In this document: piece by piece, positions 1 to 9,273 of the stretch
Position numbering within the stretch: position 1 is the stretch's first letter
Layout of the letters: each line of letters begins with the position of its first letter
Assembly (NCBI GenBank): GCA_937923575.1
Contig: CALDUL010000021.1
Span: forward strand, 1 to 54,963
Origin: an uncultured Algimonas sp.
Lineage (GTDB): Bacteria; Pseudomonadota; Alphaproteobacteria; Caulobacterales; Maricaulaceae
Direction of reading: 5' to 3'
Length of the DNA stretch: 54,963 nt
The notes under the pieces: generated by a model
What the model saw: only the letters and a program-made list of their open reading frames with translations
What the model was told of the DNA's origin: nothing
Databases searched by the model: none
Made by a program: the position numbers and the translations under genes

Positions 1-5
1 GACCG

Positions 6-992
6 CTACGCGACCATCACCGACGCCGCGCTCTCCGGCAAATCTTCACCAAAGGCGCGCTGGTAGAACTCGCTGATCACGGGCCGTTCCAGCTCGTCGC
101 ATTTGTTGAGGAAGGTCAGGCGGAAAGCCTGTGCGATGTCACCGCCGAAGATGCGGGCATTTTCGGCCCAGTTCATCACGGTGCGTGGGGACATGACGGT
201 GGAGATGTCGCCATTGATGAAGGCGTTGCGGGTCATGTCGGCGACGCGCACCATCTGGGCGAGCAACTCGCGGCCCTCCGCCGTGTCGTAAGTCGGGCTC
301 TTGGCGAGCACGATCTTCTCTTCTTCGGCGTGGGAGAGATAGTTGAGCTGGCAGACGATCGACCAACGGTCCATCTGGCCCTGGTTGATCTGTTGCGTGC
401 CGTGATAAAGGCCAGACGTGTCGCCGAGGCCGACCGTGTTGGTCGTGGCGAACAGGCGAAACGCGCTGTGCGGCGTGATGACCTTGTTCTGGTCCAGCAG
501 GGTCAACCGGCCTTGCGCTTCGAGCACGCGCTGGATCACGAACATCACGTCGGGACGGCCCGCGTCATATTCGTCGAAGGTGAGCGCGACTGGGTTCTGC
601 AGCGCCCAGGGCAGCAGGCCTTCGCGGAACTCCGTGATCTGCTTGCCGTCCTTCAGCACGATGGCGTCCTTGCCGACGAGGTCGATGCGGGACACGTGGC
701 TGTCGAGGTTGATCCGCACCAGCGGCCAGTTCAGCCGGGCTGCGACCTGCTCGATATGGGTCGATTTGCCCGTGCCGTGATAGCCCTGCACCATCACCCG
801 GCGATCAAAGGCGAAGCCCGCGCAGATCGCCTGCGTCGTGCGCGGATCGAACCGGTAGGCGTCGTCGACCGGCGGGACATATTCTGACTTTTTCGAAAAC
901 GCCGGGATCTGCATGTCGAAATCAACGCCGAAAACATTGCGCGCATTGACGGTCGTGTCGGGCTGGAACAGCGGGAAGGGGGAGTCGGTCAT
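6..992 (-). CDS. cobS: Cobaltochelatase CobS-type AAA+ ATPase
   Basis: This 328-residue MoxR-like AAA+ ATPase matches CobS, the ATPase subunit of the aerobic cobalt chelatase that works with CobT and CobN to insert Co2+ into the corrin ring. The Walker A motif GYHGTGKST lies at residues 70-78. The Walker B-like segment [12 protein letters not shown] and the sensor-like segment LFATTNT follow. The length is usual for CobS, and the start ATG is followed by the typical acidic N-terminus. cobT normally follows directly and would lie just beyond the left edge. The J-domain and bolA genes further right are its usual neighbours in alphaproteobacteria, but two glycan-related genes intervene here. Whether the cell makes cobalamin cannot be judged from this window. 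Confidence 0.93.
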   Translation of the reverse strand: MTDSPFPLFQPDTTVNARNVFGVDFDMQIPAFSKKSEYVPPVDDAYRFDPRTTQAICAGFAFDRRVMVQGYHGTGKSTHIEQVAARLNWPLVRINLDSHVSRIDLVGKDAIVLKDGKQITEFREGLLPWALQNPVALTFDEYDAGRPDVMFVIQRVLEAQGRLTLLDQNKVITPHSAFRLFATTNTVGLGDTSGLYHGTQQINQGQMDRWSIVCQLNYLSHAEEEKIVLAKSPTYDTAEGRELLAQMVRVADMTRNAFINGDISTVMSPRTVMNWAENARIFGGDIAQAFRLTFLNKCDELERPVISEFYQRAFGEDLPESAASVMVA

Positions 993-1101
993 GGCGTGTC
1001 TTTATCTCGTGGGATCGGCGCGTGCTACCGCTTGCTTACGCATGGGGGCAGTCCAGCGATTAGCGATCAGATGGCTTCGCGCAAGATAGCTGGGAAACAT
1101 C

Positions 1102-2067
1102 TCACTTGTGAAACTCCGGCATCCCCGTCTCGTCTGCCACGATGACGGAGGGCCGCGCGCTGGTATTGTCGAGAATGGCCGCGAGATATTGCGCGATGAC
1201 GCCCAAGCTCAGCAGGATCATCCCGCCGATCAGGCTTTGCGTGACAACGAGGGTATAGAAACCCGGCGCGGTCACACCCGTCACGAAATACTCCCCGATG
1301 GAATAGAGCCCGGTGAGAAAGGCGACGGCCGAGATCAGCAGGCCCGTGAGCGAGATCAGATGCAGCGGCGCCTTGGAGGTCCAGACCATGGCCCGGATAG
1401 CTAGCCCCAGCCGCGCGGCCATCCCGATGCGCGAGCGGCCGTCGCCCCGCGGCGCGATGTCGATTTCGACCGTGCGGCGCTCCAGCCCGACAAAGCCGTA
1501 GACGCCCTTCCAGACCAGATGCGCGCCCTCGAACCGGCGCAGAACATCGGCCGCGGACGCGCGCGCATAGAAGAAATCGCCCGTGCGCGGGTCCATGCTC
1601 TGGCGCGCGCCAATGGCGGCCATGCGGTAGAACAGCCGCGACAGGCCGCGTTCCAGCCCGCTCTGATAGTCGCGGTCGCGCCGCACGCCGAAGACGAGCT
1701 GCGCGGCGGGCTGGGCGTCAGCCTCGTTCAACAGAGTCCGGACGGCCTCCGGCGTGTGCTGGCCGTCACCGTCCATGACCAATACGCTGTGCCCATCGGG
1801 GACGGCCTTCAAGCCCGCAGACAGCGCCTGCTCCTTGCCGAAATTGCGCGACAGGCGGATGTGTCCGATGCGCGGATCATGGTCGCGTAGGCCCCGCAGC
1901 ACATGGATGGTCTCGTCCGTGCTGCCGTCATCGACGAAGAGGACGCGCGCGTTCCGCTCGTCCAAGACCGGGCGCAGGCTCTCGACCAGACCCGGTAGCG
2001 CCCGCGCCTCGTTCAGCACGGGGATGACGAAACACAGTGGCTCGGGTGATGTGGTCTCAGGGCTCAC
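1102..2067 (-). CDS. GT2 glycosyltransferase, GtrB/DPM1-like, membrane anchored
   Basis: This is a family 2 glycosyltransferase of the polyprenyl-phosphate sugar transferase type. The GT-A domain carries FVIPVLNE, VDDGSTDET and DGDGQH, the nucleotide-sugar and metal-binding signatures. Two C-terminal membrane helices follow, as in GtrB and ArnC relatives that load a sugar onto undecaprenyl phosphate. I chose the GTG at 2067, which has GGAT upstream and overlaps the preceding stop by only 11 bases. An in-frame ATG at 2109 would add 14 basic residues. The gene is translationally coupled to the large membrane protein upstream, so the two probably act together on a lipid-linked or surface glycan. 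The sugar is unknown. Confidence 0.85.
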   Translation of the reverse strand: MSPETTSPEPLCFVIPVLNEARALPGLVESLRPVLDERNARVLFVDDGSTDETIHVLRGLRDHDPRIGHIRLSRNFGKEQALSAGLKAVPDGHSVLVMDGDGQHTPEAVRTLLNEADAQPAAQLVFGVRRDRDYQSGLERGLSRLFYRMAAIGARQSMDPRTGDFFYARASAADVLRRFEGAHLVWKGVYGFVGLERRTVEIDIAPRGDGRSRIGMAARLGLAIRAMVWTSKAPLHLISLTGLLISAVAFLTGLYSIGEYFVTGVTAPGFYTLVVTQSLIGGMILLSLGVIAQYLAAILDNTSARPSVIVADETGMPEFHK

Positions 2068-4003
2068 GGCGATCCGTTTGCGGGACGGTTTCGCTCTCGT
2101 CCAGTCCATTGGCGTCTAATGCTTCGATGACAATTTCCTCGATGACAAGACCGGTCGTCTCTCCCGCATAGCTGCGCAACTCTACACGCGGACCCGCATC
2201 GCCCGCACGCCGGACCAGCGTGCCGGAGACATCTCCCGGCTCGCCATTGGTCGCGGGCAACGCGCCTTCGCCGAGAACTGTAAATGCGCTCCCGTCATCG
2301 GTCGCGACCGCGTCCCAGCGTCCGCCCGTGCCGTTCGCCCGGTAGCGCAGGGTGAAACGGTAGCGACCTGCTTCCGTCGGCAGGTAAGGGCCGAAGGTGA
2401 CAAAGCCGGGTTCGCCTTGCTCGACCGTGCAGCCGTCCGCGTCGACGCGGCCGAAATTCGGCAGCTCGCATCCGCGCCAGACGGATCGCGTGTCGACGAG
2501 CGACAGCCCGGCCTCATAGGCCAGCACTTCGCGCCCGCCGCAGCGTTGGCGCATATCCGGCGCGCCGTTGATGGCCTCAAGGCGCGCCGTGTCCAGCCGC
2601 CAGGCGGGATCGGGATGGCCGGGCTGGGCGATCACGAAATCATAGCGCCGCCTCTGCCAGTCGCGCGAGCCGACCGGCGCAAAGGCCTCGCCTGTCTGCG
2701 TGACCTGCGCGATGGTGGTGTCGAGCGGCATGAGCACATCCATCACCTTGGCATCCCAATAGAGCGCCGCGCCGGAGAGGCCTGCGCTCGCTCCCGGCAT
2801 GTCGTCCAGCGCGTCCGACAGGCAGGCGGCCTCGATGTTTTGGGTGTCCGTGCCTGTGCCGGTCTTGGCTACGGCGTGGACGCCGAAGCCCGCCGAGATG
2901 AAGGCTGTCGCGAGCAGCACGCGCGCGCGCGCGGGATCAGAACCGATACGCGCCGCCGCTCCAGCCAGCACCATAACAGGCAGAACCAGGCTCGGCAGCA
3001 TATAGCGCCAGGCGGCGGGCAGGCCGGAGAGCAGCAGGGTGAAGGCGGTGGAGGTGATCGCCGTACCGACGGTGAATGCGGCCAGCGCGAACAGGCCGTC
3101 GCGACGTGCAGGGCGGATCAGACCTCGCGCTGTGAACCAGAACGTTGCCAACCAACCCAGAACGATCACCGCGCCGGTCAGCGGGTGAGCGACCATCGAC
3201 GCGCCAAGCGTCGAGAGCAGGGTCTGCGCCGCGCCGCCCGGCTTGGCAAAGTCGAGCGAGGGCGACAGCTCCGCATAGGGCGGCACCAGCATGATCTGGA
3301 CGGAGTAGCCGATCAGCCCGGCGACAGCGACGAGGAAGACAGCGCCCGCCGCGCGCCGCGCGCTGATCCTTTGCAGCAAGACGTGGAGGACAAAGAGCCC
3401 GCAAAGCGGCGCGACCAGCTGCACCAGTGACAGCGTGTCGGACAGCGCGGCCGCGCCGACGCTCGCGACCATCACCAGCAGCGCGCCGCGCGGGAGGGCC
3501 TTGTCGTCAAGCACTCTGAAGGCACCGCCTAGCGCGAGCAGATAGAGGCTCAGCACCCCGGCATGATAGACGGGCCAGCCGATGCGGTGAAACGGGCTGG
3601 CCGGCGTCAGGGTCAATGCGAAGATCAGCGCGACCAGCGCCGCGACGGTCCATCGCAAGCGCCCGCCCACCACGCCCGCACTCCGCAGCGCATAGGCCGC
3701 GCCCGCGCAGATCAGCGTCAGCTGCAGCGCCATATAGAGCGCCATGGCGGAGACCGGTCCGGGGGTGAGAAGTTCAGACAGCCAATGCACAGGCCAGTCC
3801 GGCAGAAAGCTCGGCGCGGCGGATAGCGTCCAGTCGGACAGCTGACCGCCGTCTTCCATAAGGTCCTCATGCAGCTTGAGCAGCTGCACGGCATCGGAAT
3901 TCCAGACGGAGGTGTAGAGCCCGCGCGCATAGGCCCAAGCGACCAGCGCTATGGTGATGGCGGCAAGTGCCGCGAGCGCCAATCCCGTCCGGTCTCGCGC
4001 CAT
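2057..4003 (-). CDS. Polytopic membrane protein with C-terminal beta-rich domain, glycan-related
   Basis: This 648-residue protein has about ten to twelve hydrophobic segments in its first two thirds, starting with a helix at residues 8-28, then a soluble C-terminal part. The layout resembles GT-C-fold glycosyltransferases or Gtr-type membrane proteins: a large periplasmic loop with WNSDAVQLL follows the first helix. The last 150 residues contain FGPYLPTEAGRYRF and alternating hydrophobic strands, like a carbohydrate-binding beta sandwich. The 3' end overlaps the GT2 gene. I infer a flipped-sugar transferase or polymer-modifying partner of the GT2 protein. No catalytic motif can be assigned with certainty, so the function remains open. 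Confidence 0.6.
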   Translation of the reverse strand: MARDRTGLALAALAAITIALVAWAYARGLYTSVWNSDAVQLLKLHEDLMEDGGQLSDWTLSAAPSFLPDWPVHWLSELLTPGPVSAMALYMALQLTLICAGAAYALRSAGVVGGRLRWTVAALVALIFALTLTPASPFHRIGWPVYHAGVLSLYLLALGGAFRVLDDKALPRGALLVMVASVGAAALSDTLSLVQLVAPLCGLFVLHVLLQRISARRAAGAVFLVAVAGLIGYSVQIMLVPPYAELSPSLDFAKPGGAAQTLLSTLGASMVAHPLTGAVIVLGWLATFWFTARGLIRPARRDGLFALAAFTVGTAITSTAFTLLLSGLPAAWRYMLPSLVLPVMVLAGAAARIGSDPARARVLLATAFISAGFGVHAVAKTGTGTDTQNIEAACLSDALDDMPGASAGLSGAALYWDAKVMDVLMPLDTTIAQVTQTGEAFAPVGSRDWQRRRYDFVIAQPGHPDPAWRLDTARLEAINGAPDMRQRCGGREVLAYEAGLSLVDTRSVWRGCELPNFGRVDADGCTVEQGEPGFVTFGPYLPTEAGRYRFTLRYRANGTGGRWDAVATDDGSAFTVLGEGALPATNGEPGDVSGTLVRRAGDAGPRVELRSYAGETTGLVIEEIVIEALDANGLDESETVPQTDRREP

Positions 4004-4022
4004 ATGAAGGAAGGCCCCGGCC

Positions 4023-4697
4023 TTAGCCGAGGTTGGAGTTCTTCAGGATCTTCCACGCCTTGAGCACGCGCTGGAAGCTCTCTTCCGCGTCGCGCTTGCC
4101 CTGGTTGGCATCGGGGTGGAACTGCTTGACCAGCTTGGTGTAGCGCTTGCGCACTTCGGTATTGGTCGCGCCCTCGTCCAGGCCCAGATCGTGCAATGCC
4201 TTGATCGCCATCTTGGAGACCTTGCGGCGTGGTGCGCTATCCGCGCTGCCCGGATCCTGCCCGTCGCCGAAGATGCCGTAGCCTTCCGAGGTGGAAGACG
4301 TCGCGCCCGCCTTGCGGCGCTTGTTCGCCTGGGCGCGCTCGCCCGTGTTCTTGCGCACGTCCCAGGTCGGGCGGTGGCCGTGGCGCGCACCGACCTGCCA
4401 TTCGGCAATGTCGGCGTCGGTCATGCCGGAGAAGAAGTTCCAGTTCTTGTTATATTCGCGCGCATGGGCCTGGCAGAAATTGTGGTACTCGCGCAGACGG
4501 TCGGGCGATTTGGGCGCCTTGCAGCCGCCCAGCTTCTCGCACTCCGGCCATTCGCAGGCTTCCTGCTCGGGCTTTTTCTTTTTCTTGGCGCGCGCGGCGC
4601 TGATGTCGATGCCTTTGGTTTTCCAGGAAGAGGCCAAGGGGGAGGCTCCAATGCGAACGGTAAAGGAAAGGGGATGACGGGTCTGTTTCAGGCCCAT
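4023..4697 (-). CDS. J-domain (DnaJ-like) protein
   Basis: The C-terminal 60 residues form a J domain with the HPD tripeptide (KQFHPDANQG), preceded by a basic helix, so the protein should stimulate an Hsp70 ATPase. The N-terminal half has cysteines in CEWPECEKLGGC and FCQAHARE, a possible metal site seen in the alphaproteobacterial J-protein encoded beside cobS and bolA. The middle is basic and low in complexity. The ATG at 4697 has no clear ribosome-binding site. A TTG at 4637, preceded by TGGAG at 8 bases and close to the conserved WKTKGIDI segment, is a good alternative start giving 204 residues. It lies 19 bases upstream of the membrane protein gene and is divergent from bolA. Confidence 0.87.
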   Translation of the reverse strand: MGLKQTRHPLSFTVRIGASPLASSWKTKGIDISAARAKKKKKPEQEACEWPECEKLGGCKAPKSPDRLREYHNFCQAHAREYNKNWNFFSGMTDADIAEWQVGARHGHRPTWDVRKNTGERAQANKRRKAGATSSTSEGYGIFGDGQDPGSADSAPRRKVSKMAIKALHDLGLDEGATNTEVRKRYTKLVKQFHPDANQGKRDAEESFQRVLKAWKILKNSNLG

Positions 4698-4746
4698 TTC
4701 GGGGAGGACGCAACATGGGCGAAACGGCGTTCAAAAGCAAGGGCGT

Positions 4747-5076
4747 ATGACTGTGGACGGACTTGACGAGACCGTGATCGACCCCGACATCGCGCCCATG
4801 CACCCACTTCTGACCGAGATCGAAAACACATTGCGCGCGCGCTTCTCTCCGAGCCTGCTGCAAGTCGAGGACGAGTCGCATCACCATGCGGGTCACGGCG
4901 GGGCGGCAGAACATGCGCGCGATTTCGGAGAGGCTGCGCCGAGCCATGTGCATATTGCGATCACGGCGGATGAGCTCGGCGCGATGAGCCGCCTGGCGCG
5001 GCATCGCGCGGTTCAGGATGCGATCAGCGAGCAGGTGGCGCAGCTCCACGCGCTACGGCTGACGATCGGGGGCTAG
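4747..5076 (+). CDS. bolA: BolA family protein
   Basis: This 109-residue protein is a BolA-like regulator, a class II KH-fold protein that partners monothiol glutaredoxins in iron-sulfur metabolism. The signature SHVHIAITADEL followed by SRLARHRAVQD and LHALRLTI covers residues 65-107. A His-rich stretch, SHHHAGHGG, sits in the variable loop before it and could add metal ligands. An AAGGG ribosome-binding site lies five bases before the ATG. The gene is divergent from the J-domain gene, and the 49-base gap must hold both promoters. Pairing of bolA with a J-protein and cobS is common in alphaproteobacteria. Confidence 0.9.
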   Translation: MTVDGLDETVIDPDIAPMHPLLTEIENTLRARFSPSLLQVEDESHHHAGHGGAAEHARDFGEAAPSHVHIAITADELGAMSRLARHRAVQDAISEQVAQLHALRLTIGG

Positions 5077-5096
5077 GGATCGGTCTGCCCGAAGGC

Positions 5097-6776
5097 TCAC
5101 TCCCCGCCGACGTGTTCCCCAGCCACATAGGTACGCAGCACATCGATCTCCCGCACATCGTCCTGTGTCATCGGATTGCCGCTTAGCACGACGAAGTCGG
5201 CCCATTTGCCGACGCTCAAACTCCCCAGCGTGTCGTCCTGAAAGGCGGCATGGGCGCCGGCGAGCGTCATGGCGCGTAAGGATTGTTCGCGGGTGAGCAC
5301 TTCGTCGGCATACCAACCGCCGTCAGGCGCGCCGTCCAGATCCGTCCGGGTGAGGGCGAAGTGGAGCGTCTGCATCGGCTCCCACGGCTCGCCGGGCAGG
5401 TCGGAATTGAAGATGATCGGCACGCCGGCCGCGTCGAGCGATTTCCACGCATAGGCGCGGCGGATGCGCTCATCCCCGAGCCGCGCTTCGGCCCAAGCGC
5501 TGTCGCCCACGGCGTGGCTCGGCTGCATGGAGGCTATGACGTTGAGCGCGGCCGCCCGTTCGGCGAAGTCGGGCCGCACGACTTGGGCATGCTCGATGCG
5601 CCAGCGGTGATCATAGGGGGACTCGGACAGCCGCAGCTCGTAGCTCGCCAGAATACAGTCATTCGCCTCGTCGCCGATCGCGTGGACGGCCATCTGGAAG
5701 CCGGTGTCGCGGGCTTGCACGGCAAGGCGATCGATGGCGTTGAGCGAGATGCGCGCCGTGGGGCGGGCGGTGTCCGGCAGATCCGCATAGGGCGCGCTGA
5801 GCATGGCGGTGCGAGAGCCGAGCGAGCCGTCGAAGAAGACCTTGATCCCGCCGATGTCGAGATAGTCGTCAGCATCGTCCAGCGGACCTGCTTCGAACCA
5901 GTCGTCCATCAACTCTGTATCGTTGCCATTGAGCAGGCCGAAGACGCGGATCGGCAGCTCGCCGCGTTCCGCCAGTGCGCGAAAGGCCGCCACGTCCTCG
6001 CCCGTCATTCCGGCTTCATGCACGCTCGTGACGCCCGCCTGCGCCATGCGCGCGAGCCCGGCGCGGATCGCAGTCTCGCGCTGTTCCTGGGTGATCTCCG
6101 GCGCGGCGTCCATCAGCAGAGCCTGGGCCAGCGTCAGCAGCACGCCCGACGGTTCGCCATTGCTGCGGCGCAGGATGGTGCCGCCTTGCGGATCGGGCGT
6201 ATCCGCATCGATGCCCGCGATCTCAAACGCGCGGGCATTGCCCATCGCCGCGAAGCCGTGAAGGCTCTCCAGCGCGACGGGGTTGTCCGGAAAAGCGGCG
6301 GAGAGCGGCGCGGTATCGGGATAGCCGCCGGGGGTTTCGAGCCCTTCCAGCGAGGCACTATCGGCATAGCGGCCCTCGTCCCAGCCCTGGCCGATGATCC
6401 ACTCGCCCGGTGCGGGGTTGGGGCGTTGGGCGCGGATGCGCGCGATGATCTCGGTGAGCGACTGCGCGCCGACCAAATCCACCTTGATCGCGTCCATGCC
6501 CAGCTCGCGCACATGCACATGGCTATCGACGAAACCCGGCAGCACGGTCGCGCCGCGCAGGTCGACGATGGTGACGCTGTTGCCCAGCGCCGCGTCGATA
6601 TCGTCCTGACCCAGCGCGGTGATGCGGCCGTCCTCGACGAGCAGTGCGTCGGTGTTCGGGCCGTCCATCGTGACGAAGGTGGCGTTGGTGAAGACGGTCG
6701 CTGTGGTCTCGGACGCGGGCTCGGCGCAGGCGGCGAGGGTGAGGGCGAATAGCGAAACTGTTGCAAACCGTCGCAT
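5097..6776 (-). CDS. Lipoprotein amidohydrolase, YtcJ-like
   Basis: This is a metal-dependent amidohydrolase of the YtcJ/exoenzyme-regulatory type. After a lipoprotein signal (MRRFATVSLFALTLAAC), the beta-barrel start VFTNATFVTMDG is followed by the metal-binding motif GFVDSHVHV. Later come SVHEAGM, MAVHAIGDEAND, WRIEHAQ and a late NSDLPGE, the usual ligands of the family. I chose the ATG at 6776 because the lipobox begins there and AAGGACAG lies upstream; a longer reading from 6854 adds 26 non-conserved residues. The product is probably anchored in the outer membrane and faces the periplasm. The substrate cannot be predicted. It stands alone, 86 bases from the CorC/HlyC gene end. Confidence 0.88.
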   Translation of the reverse strand: MRRFATVSLFALTLAACAEPASETTATVFTNATFVTMDGPNTDALLVEDGRITALGQDDIDAALGNSVTIVDLRGATVLPGFVDSHVHVRELGMDAIKVDLVGAQSLTEIIARIRAQRPNPAPGEWIIGQGWDEGRYADSASLEGLETPGGYPDTAPLSAAFPDNPVALESLHGFAAMGNARAFEIAGIDADTPDPQGGTILRRSNGEPSGVLLTLAQALLMDAAPEITQEQRETAIRAGLARMAQAGVTSVHEAGMTGEDVAAFRALAERGELPIRVFGLLNGNDTELMDDWFEAGPLDDADDYLDIGGIKVFFDGSLGSRTAMLSAPYADLPDTARPTARISLNAIDRLAVQARDTGFQMAVHAIGDEANDCILASYELRLSESPYDHRWRIEHAQVVRPDFAERAAALNVIASMQPSHAVGDSAWAEARLGDERIRRAYAWKSLDAAGVPIIFNSDLPGEPWEPMQTLHFALTRTDLDGAPDGGWYADEVLTREQSLRAMTLAGAHAAFQDDTLGSLSVGKWADFVVLSGNPMTQDDVREIDVLRTYVAGEHVGGE

Positions 6777-6862
6777 GGGCGCTGTCCTTGTCAAGCCGTG
6801 GTGCGGCGGATGTAGCACGGATCGTCGGATGAGCGAGCCGTCGGATTGCCCCACAGAACGGA

Positions 6863-8164
6863 CTACTGCGCCCGACGCTGATCCGGTTCATGCGTCTTGC
6901 GCACACGTAGCCGCTTGATCTGGTTTCTCTCGCGCGACAGAATCTCGAAGCGGTAGCCGTGATAGGCAAAGGTCTGGCCGGCTTCGGGGATGGTCTGGCT
7001 CTCGTGGATGACGAGGCCTGCAATCGTCACCGCCTCGTCGTCGGGCAGTTTCCAGTCCATGGCGCGGTTCAGATCGCGGATGGCAATGTCGCCGCGCACG
7101 GTCGCGCCGCCCTCTTTCAGGCGATTTACCCCGTCCAGCTCCTCGTCATATTCGTCCTGAATATCGCCGACAATTTCTTCCAGAATATCTTCCAGCGTCA
7201 CCACGCCCATCAGCGCGCCATATTCATCGACGACGAGTGCAAAGTGCTCGCGTTTGGCTTGGAAGGCGCGGAGCTGTTTGACGACGGATGTGGTTTCCGG
7301 GACGAACCAGGCGTCGCGCAATATCTTCTTGATTTCGACGTCGGAGACACCGTCCGCCTTTGTGAAGGCCGCGAGCAGGTCCTTGACGTGGACGATACCG
7401 ACGACGTTGTCCTTGTCGCCGGAATAGACCGGCACGCGCGAATGCCCCGATGCCAGCACGCCCTTTAGAATGTCTTCGGTCGGGTCGTCGATATCCACCA
7501 TCGACATGTTGGAGCGGTGGATCATCACCTCTTCGACTGCCAGCTCGCCGATCTCGAGCACGCCGTAGATCTGGTCGCGCGCACGTTTGGCCACGCCGCC
7601 CTCTTGCAGGTGCAGATCGACGGCGCCCTTGATTTCGTCGGCCGCGGTCCAGGCGCTGGCGTTGGTGTCGACGCCGAACACGCGCAGCACCGCATTGACG
7701 ATGATCTGAACGACGATGACGATGGGCGACAGGATGCGCACGATCAGGCTGATGGGCCGTGCCACGATCAGGGCTAGCTTGTCAGGCTGGGAGATGGCGT
7801 AGGTCTTGGGCAGCACTTCCGAAAAGATCAGGATCAGCGCGGTCATGAAGAACGTCGCCATGATCAACGCCGCGCCGCCCGCACCGAAGAGATTGGTGAA
7901 AAGTTGCGTGGTCAGCACGGATGCCAGGATATTGACGAGGTTGTTGCCGAGCAGGATGCCGCCCAGCAGCCGCTCGCGCATGTTCATCAGTTTCTGAACG
8001 ATGGACGCGCGCTTGTCGCCTTCCTTCTCGGCGGCGTGCATCCGCACGCGCGAGGCCGCCGTCAGTGCGGTCTCGGAGCTAGAGAAGAAGCCGGAGCAGA
8101 CCAGAAGCGTGACGATGACACCAATCAGGATCAGATTTTCAGGGCGAGCGAGTTGCTCCATCAT
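6863..8164 (-). CDS. CNNM/CorC-HlyC family transporter-associated protein
   Basis: This 433-residue protein has the full CNNM architecture. An N-terminal DUF21 domain has about four membrane helices, with the conserved GFFSSSETALTAASR and FSEVLPKT. Two CBS domains follow (around HSRVPVYSGDKDNVVG and VVDEYGALMGVVTLEDI), then a CorC/HlyC C-terminal domain. Members are linked to Mg2+ and Co2+ homeostasis. The ATG overlaps the aroB stop by four bases (ATGA), so it is the third gene of an aroK-aroB operon, a common alphaproteobacterial arrangement. A second, soluble CorC paralogue without DUF21 lies at 34929. Confidence 0.92.
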   Translation of the reverse strand: MMEQLARPENLILIGVIVTLLVCSGFFSSSETALTAASRVRMHAAEKEGDKRASIVQKLMNMRERLLGGILLGNNLVNILASVLTTQLFTNLFGAGGAALIMATFFMTALILIFSEVLPKTYAISQPDKLALIVARPISLIVRILSPIVIVVQIIVNAVLRVFGVDTNASAWTAADEIKGAVDLHLQEGGVAKRARDQIYGVLEIGELAVEEVMIHRSNMSMVDIDDPTEDILKGVLASGHSRVPVYSGDKDNVVGIVHVKDLLAAFTKADGVSDVEIKKILRDAWFVPETTSVVKQLRAFQAKREHFALVVDEYGALMGVVTLEDILEEIVGDIQDEYDEELDGVNRLKEGGATVRGDIAIRDLNRAMDWKLPDDEAVTIAGLVIHESQTIPEAGQTFAYHGYRFEILSRERNQIKRLRVRKTHEPDQRRAQ

Positions 8165-9273
8165 GTGCAGATGTCCTTGAGATAGTCAGCGAGCGCGGAC
8201 TCATCCGCTTCGCGCTCTATATACGCTGCGCCTATGGCTCGGGTTAAGATCAGCGTGATCCGCCCGCCCGCGTTTTTCTTGTCCTGGCGCATATGGCCCA
8301 GAAGCGTGTCCGCGTCCTTGAGGAATGGCAGCATGTCGAGCTGTGTCGGCATGGCGAGTTTTTGCAGATGGTCGCGCACGCGGCTCGCGTCCGCGGCGCT
8401 GCAGACTCCGATGCGCGCGGAAAATTGATAGGCCATGTCGATCCCGGCACTGACCGCTTCGCCGTGCAGCAGCGCCCCGCCATAGCCGGCCTCCAGCTCC
8501 AGAGCGTGCGCGAATGTGTGACCCAGGTTCAGCAGAGCACGCACCCCGCCCTCACGCTCGTCGCGCGATACGACCGACGCCTTGGCGGCGCAGCTCGTCG
8601 CGATGGCGGAGCTGAGCGCGTCGGGCTCAAGCGAAAGAATGCCCGCGCCCAGCCCTGCGTCGAGCGCTTCAAAGAACTCTGGCCGGTCGATCAGACCGTA
8701 TTTCACGATCTCTGCATAGCCCGCCTTGACCTGCCGCGCGGGCAGGGTCTGCAGCAGCTCGGTGTCGATCAGCACCAGCCGCGGCTGGTAGAAGGCGCCG
8801 ACGAGATTCTTGCCATAAGCATTGTTGATCGCCGTCTTGCCGCCGACCGAGCTGTCCACTTGCGCCAGCAGCGTGGTTGGAACCTGCACGAATGTCGCGC
8901 CGCGTTTGAACACGCTGGCGGCAAATCCGGTCAGGTCGCCGATGACGCCGCCGCCGAACGCCAACACAGTGTCGCCGCGGTCGAATCCGGCGCGGAACAG
9001 GCTGTCGAGCACGGCGTCCAGGCCGCCCATCGACTTCTGCGCCTCTCCTTGCGGCCGCACGAACATGTGGGTGCGGAAATCCGCGAGCGCTTCGGCAATC
9101 GCCGCGCCGTGCAAAGCGTGAACTGTCTCGTCCGTCACCACGGCGACGCGGTCGGATGTCGTGATGGCTCGCAGCGCCTCGCCCAGCCCGGACAGCGCGC
9201 CCGCGCCGATGCGGATGTCATAGGACCGCTCGGCCAGATCGACGGTGACTGTCTTTGTTGGGGCAGTCTTCAT
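8161..9273 (-). CDS. aroB: 3-dehydroquinate synthase
   Basis: AroB converts DAHP to 3-dehydroquinate in the shikimate pathway using NAD+ and a divalent metal. The 370-residue product carries the diagnostic GGGVIGDLTGFAAS, QVPTTLLAQVDSSVGGKT and LNLGHTFAHALE segments, the last including a metal-binding histidine. I chose the ATG at 9273, which overlaps the aroK stop as ATGA. The longer open frame to 9522 lies over aroK and is not used. Overlaps at both ends make aroK-aroB-CorC one translationally coupled unit. Confidence 0.96.
   Translation of the reverse strand: MKTAPTKTVTVDLAERSYDIRIGAGALSGLGEALRAITTSDRVAVVTDETVHALHGAAIAEALADFRTHMFVRPQGEAQKSMGGLDAVLDSLFRAGFDRGDTVLAFGGGVIGDLTGFAASVFKRGATFVQVPTTLLAQVDSSVGGKTAINNAYGKNLVGAFYQPRLVLIDTELLQTLPARQVKAGYAEIVKYGLIDRPEFFEALDAGLGAGILSLEPDALSSAIATSCAAKASVVSRDEREGGVRALLNLGHTFAHALELEAGYGGALLHGEAVSAGIDMAYQFSARIGVCSAADASRVRDHLQKLAMPTQLDMLPFLKDADTLLGHMRQDKKNAGGRITLILTRAIGAAYIEREADESALADYLKDICT

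Noticed and set aside
5283-6752. A 489-codon open frame on the plus strand
   Set aside because: It is antisense to the amidohydrolase, whose motifs and signal peptide are clear; the translated product is Arg/Gly-rich and has no recognisable domain, as expected in GC-rich DNA.
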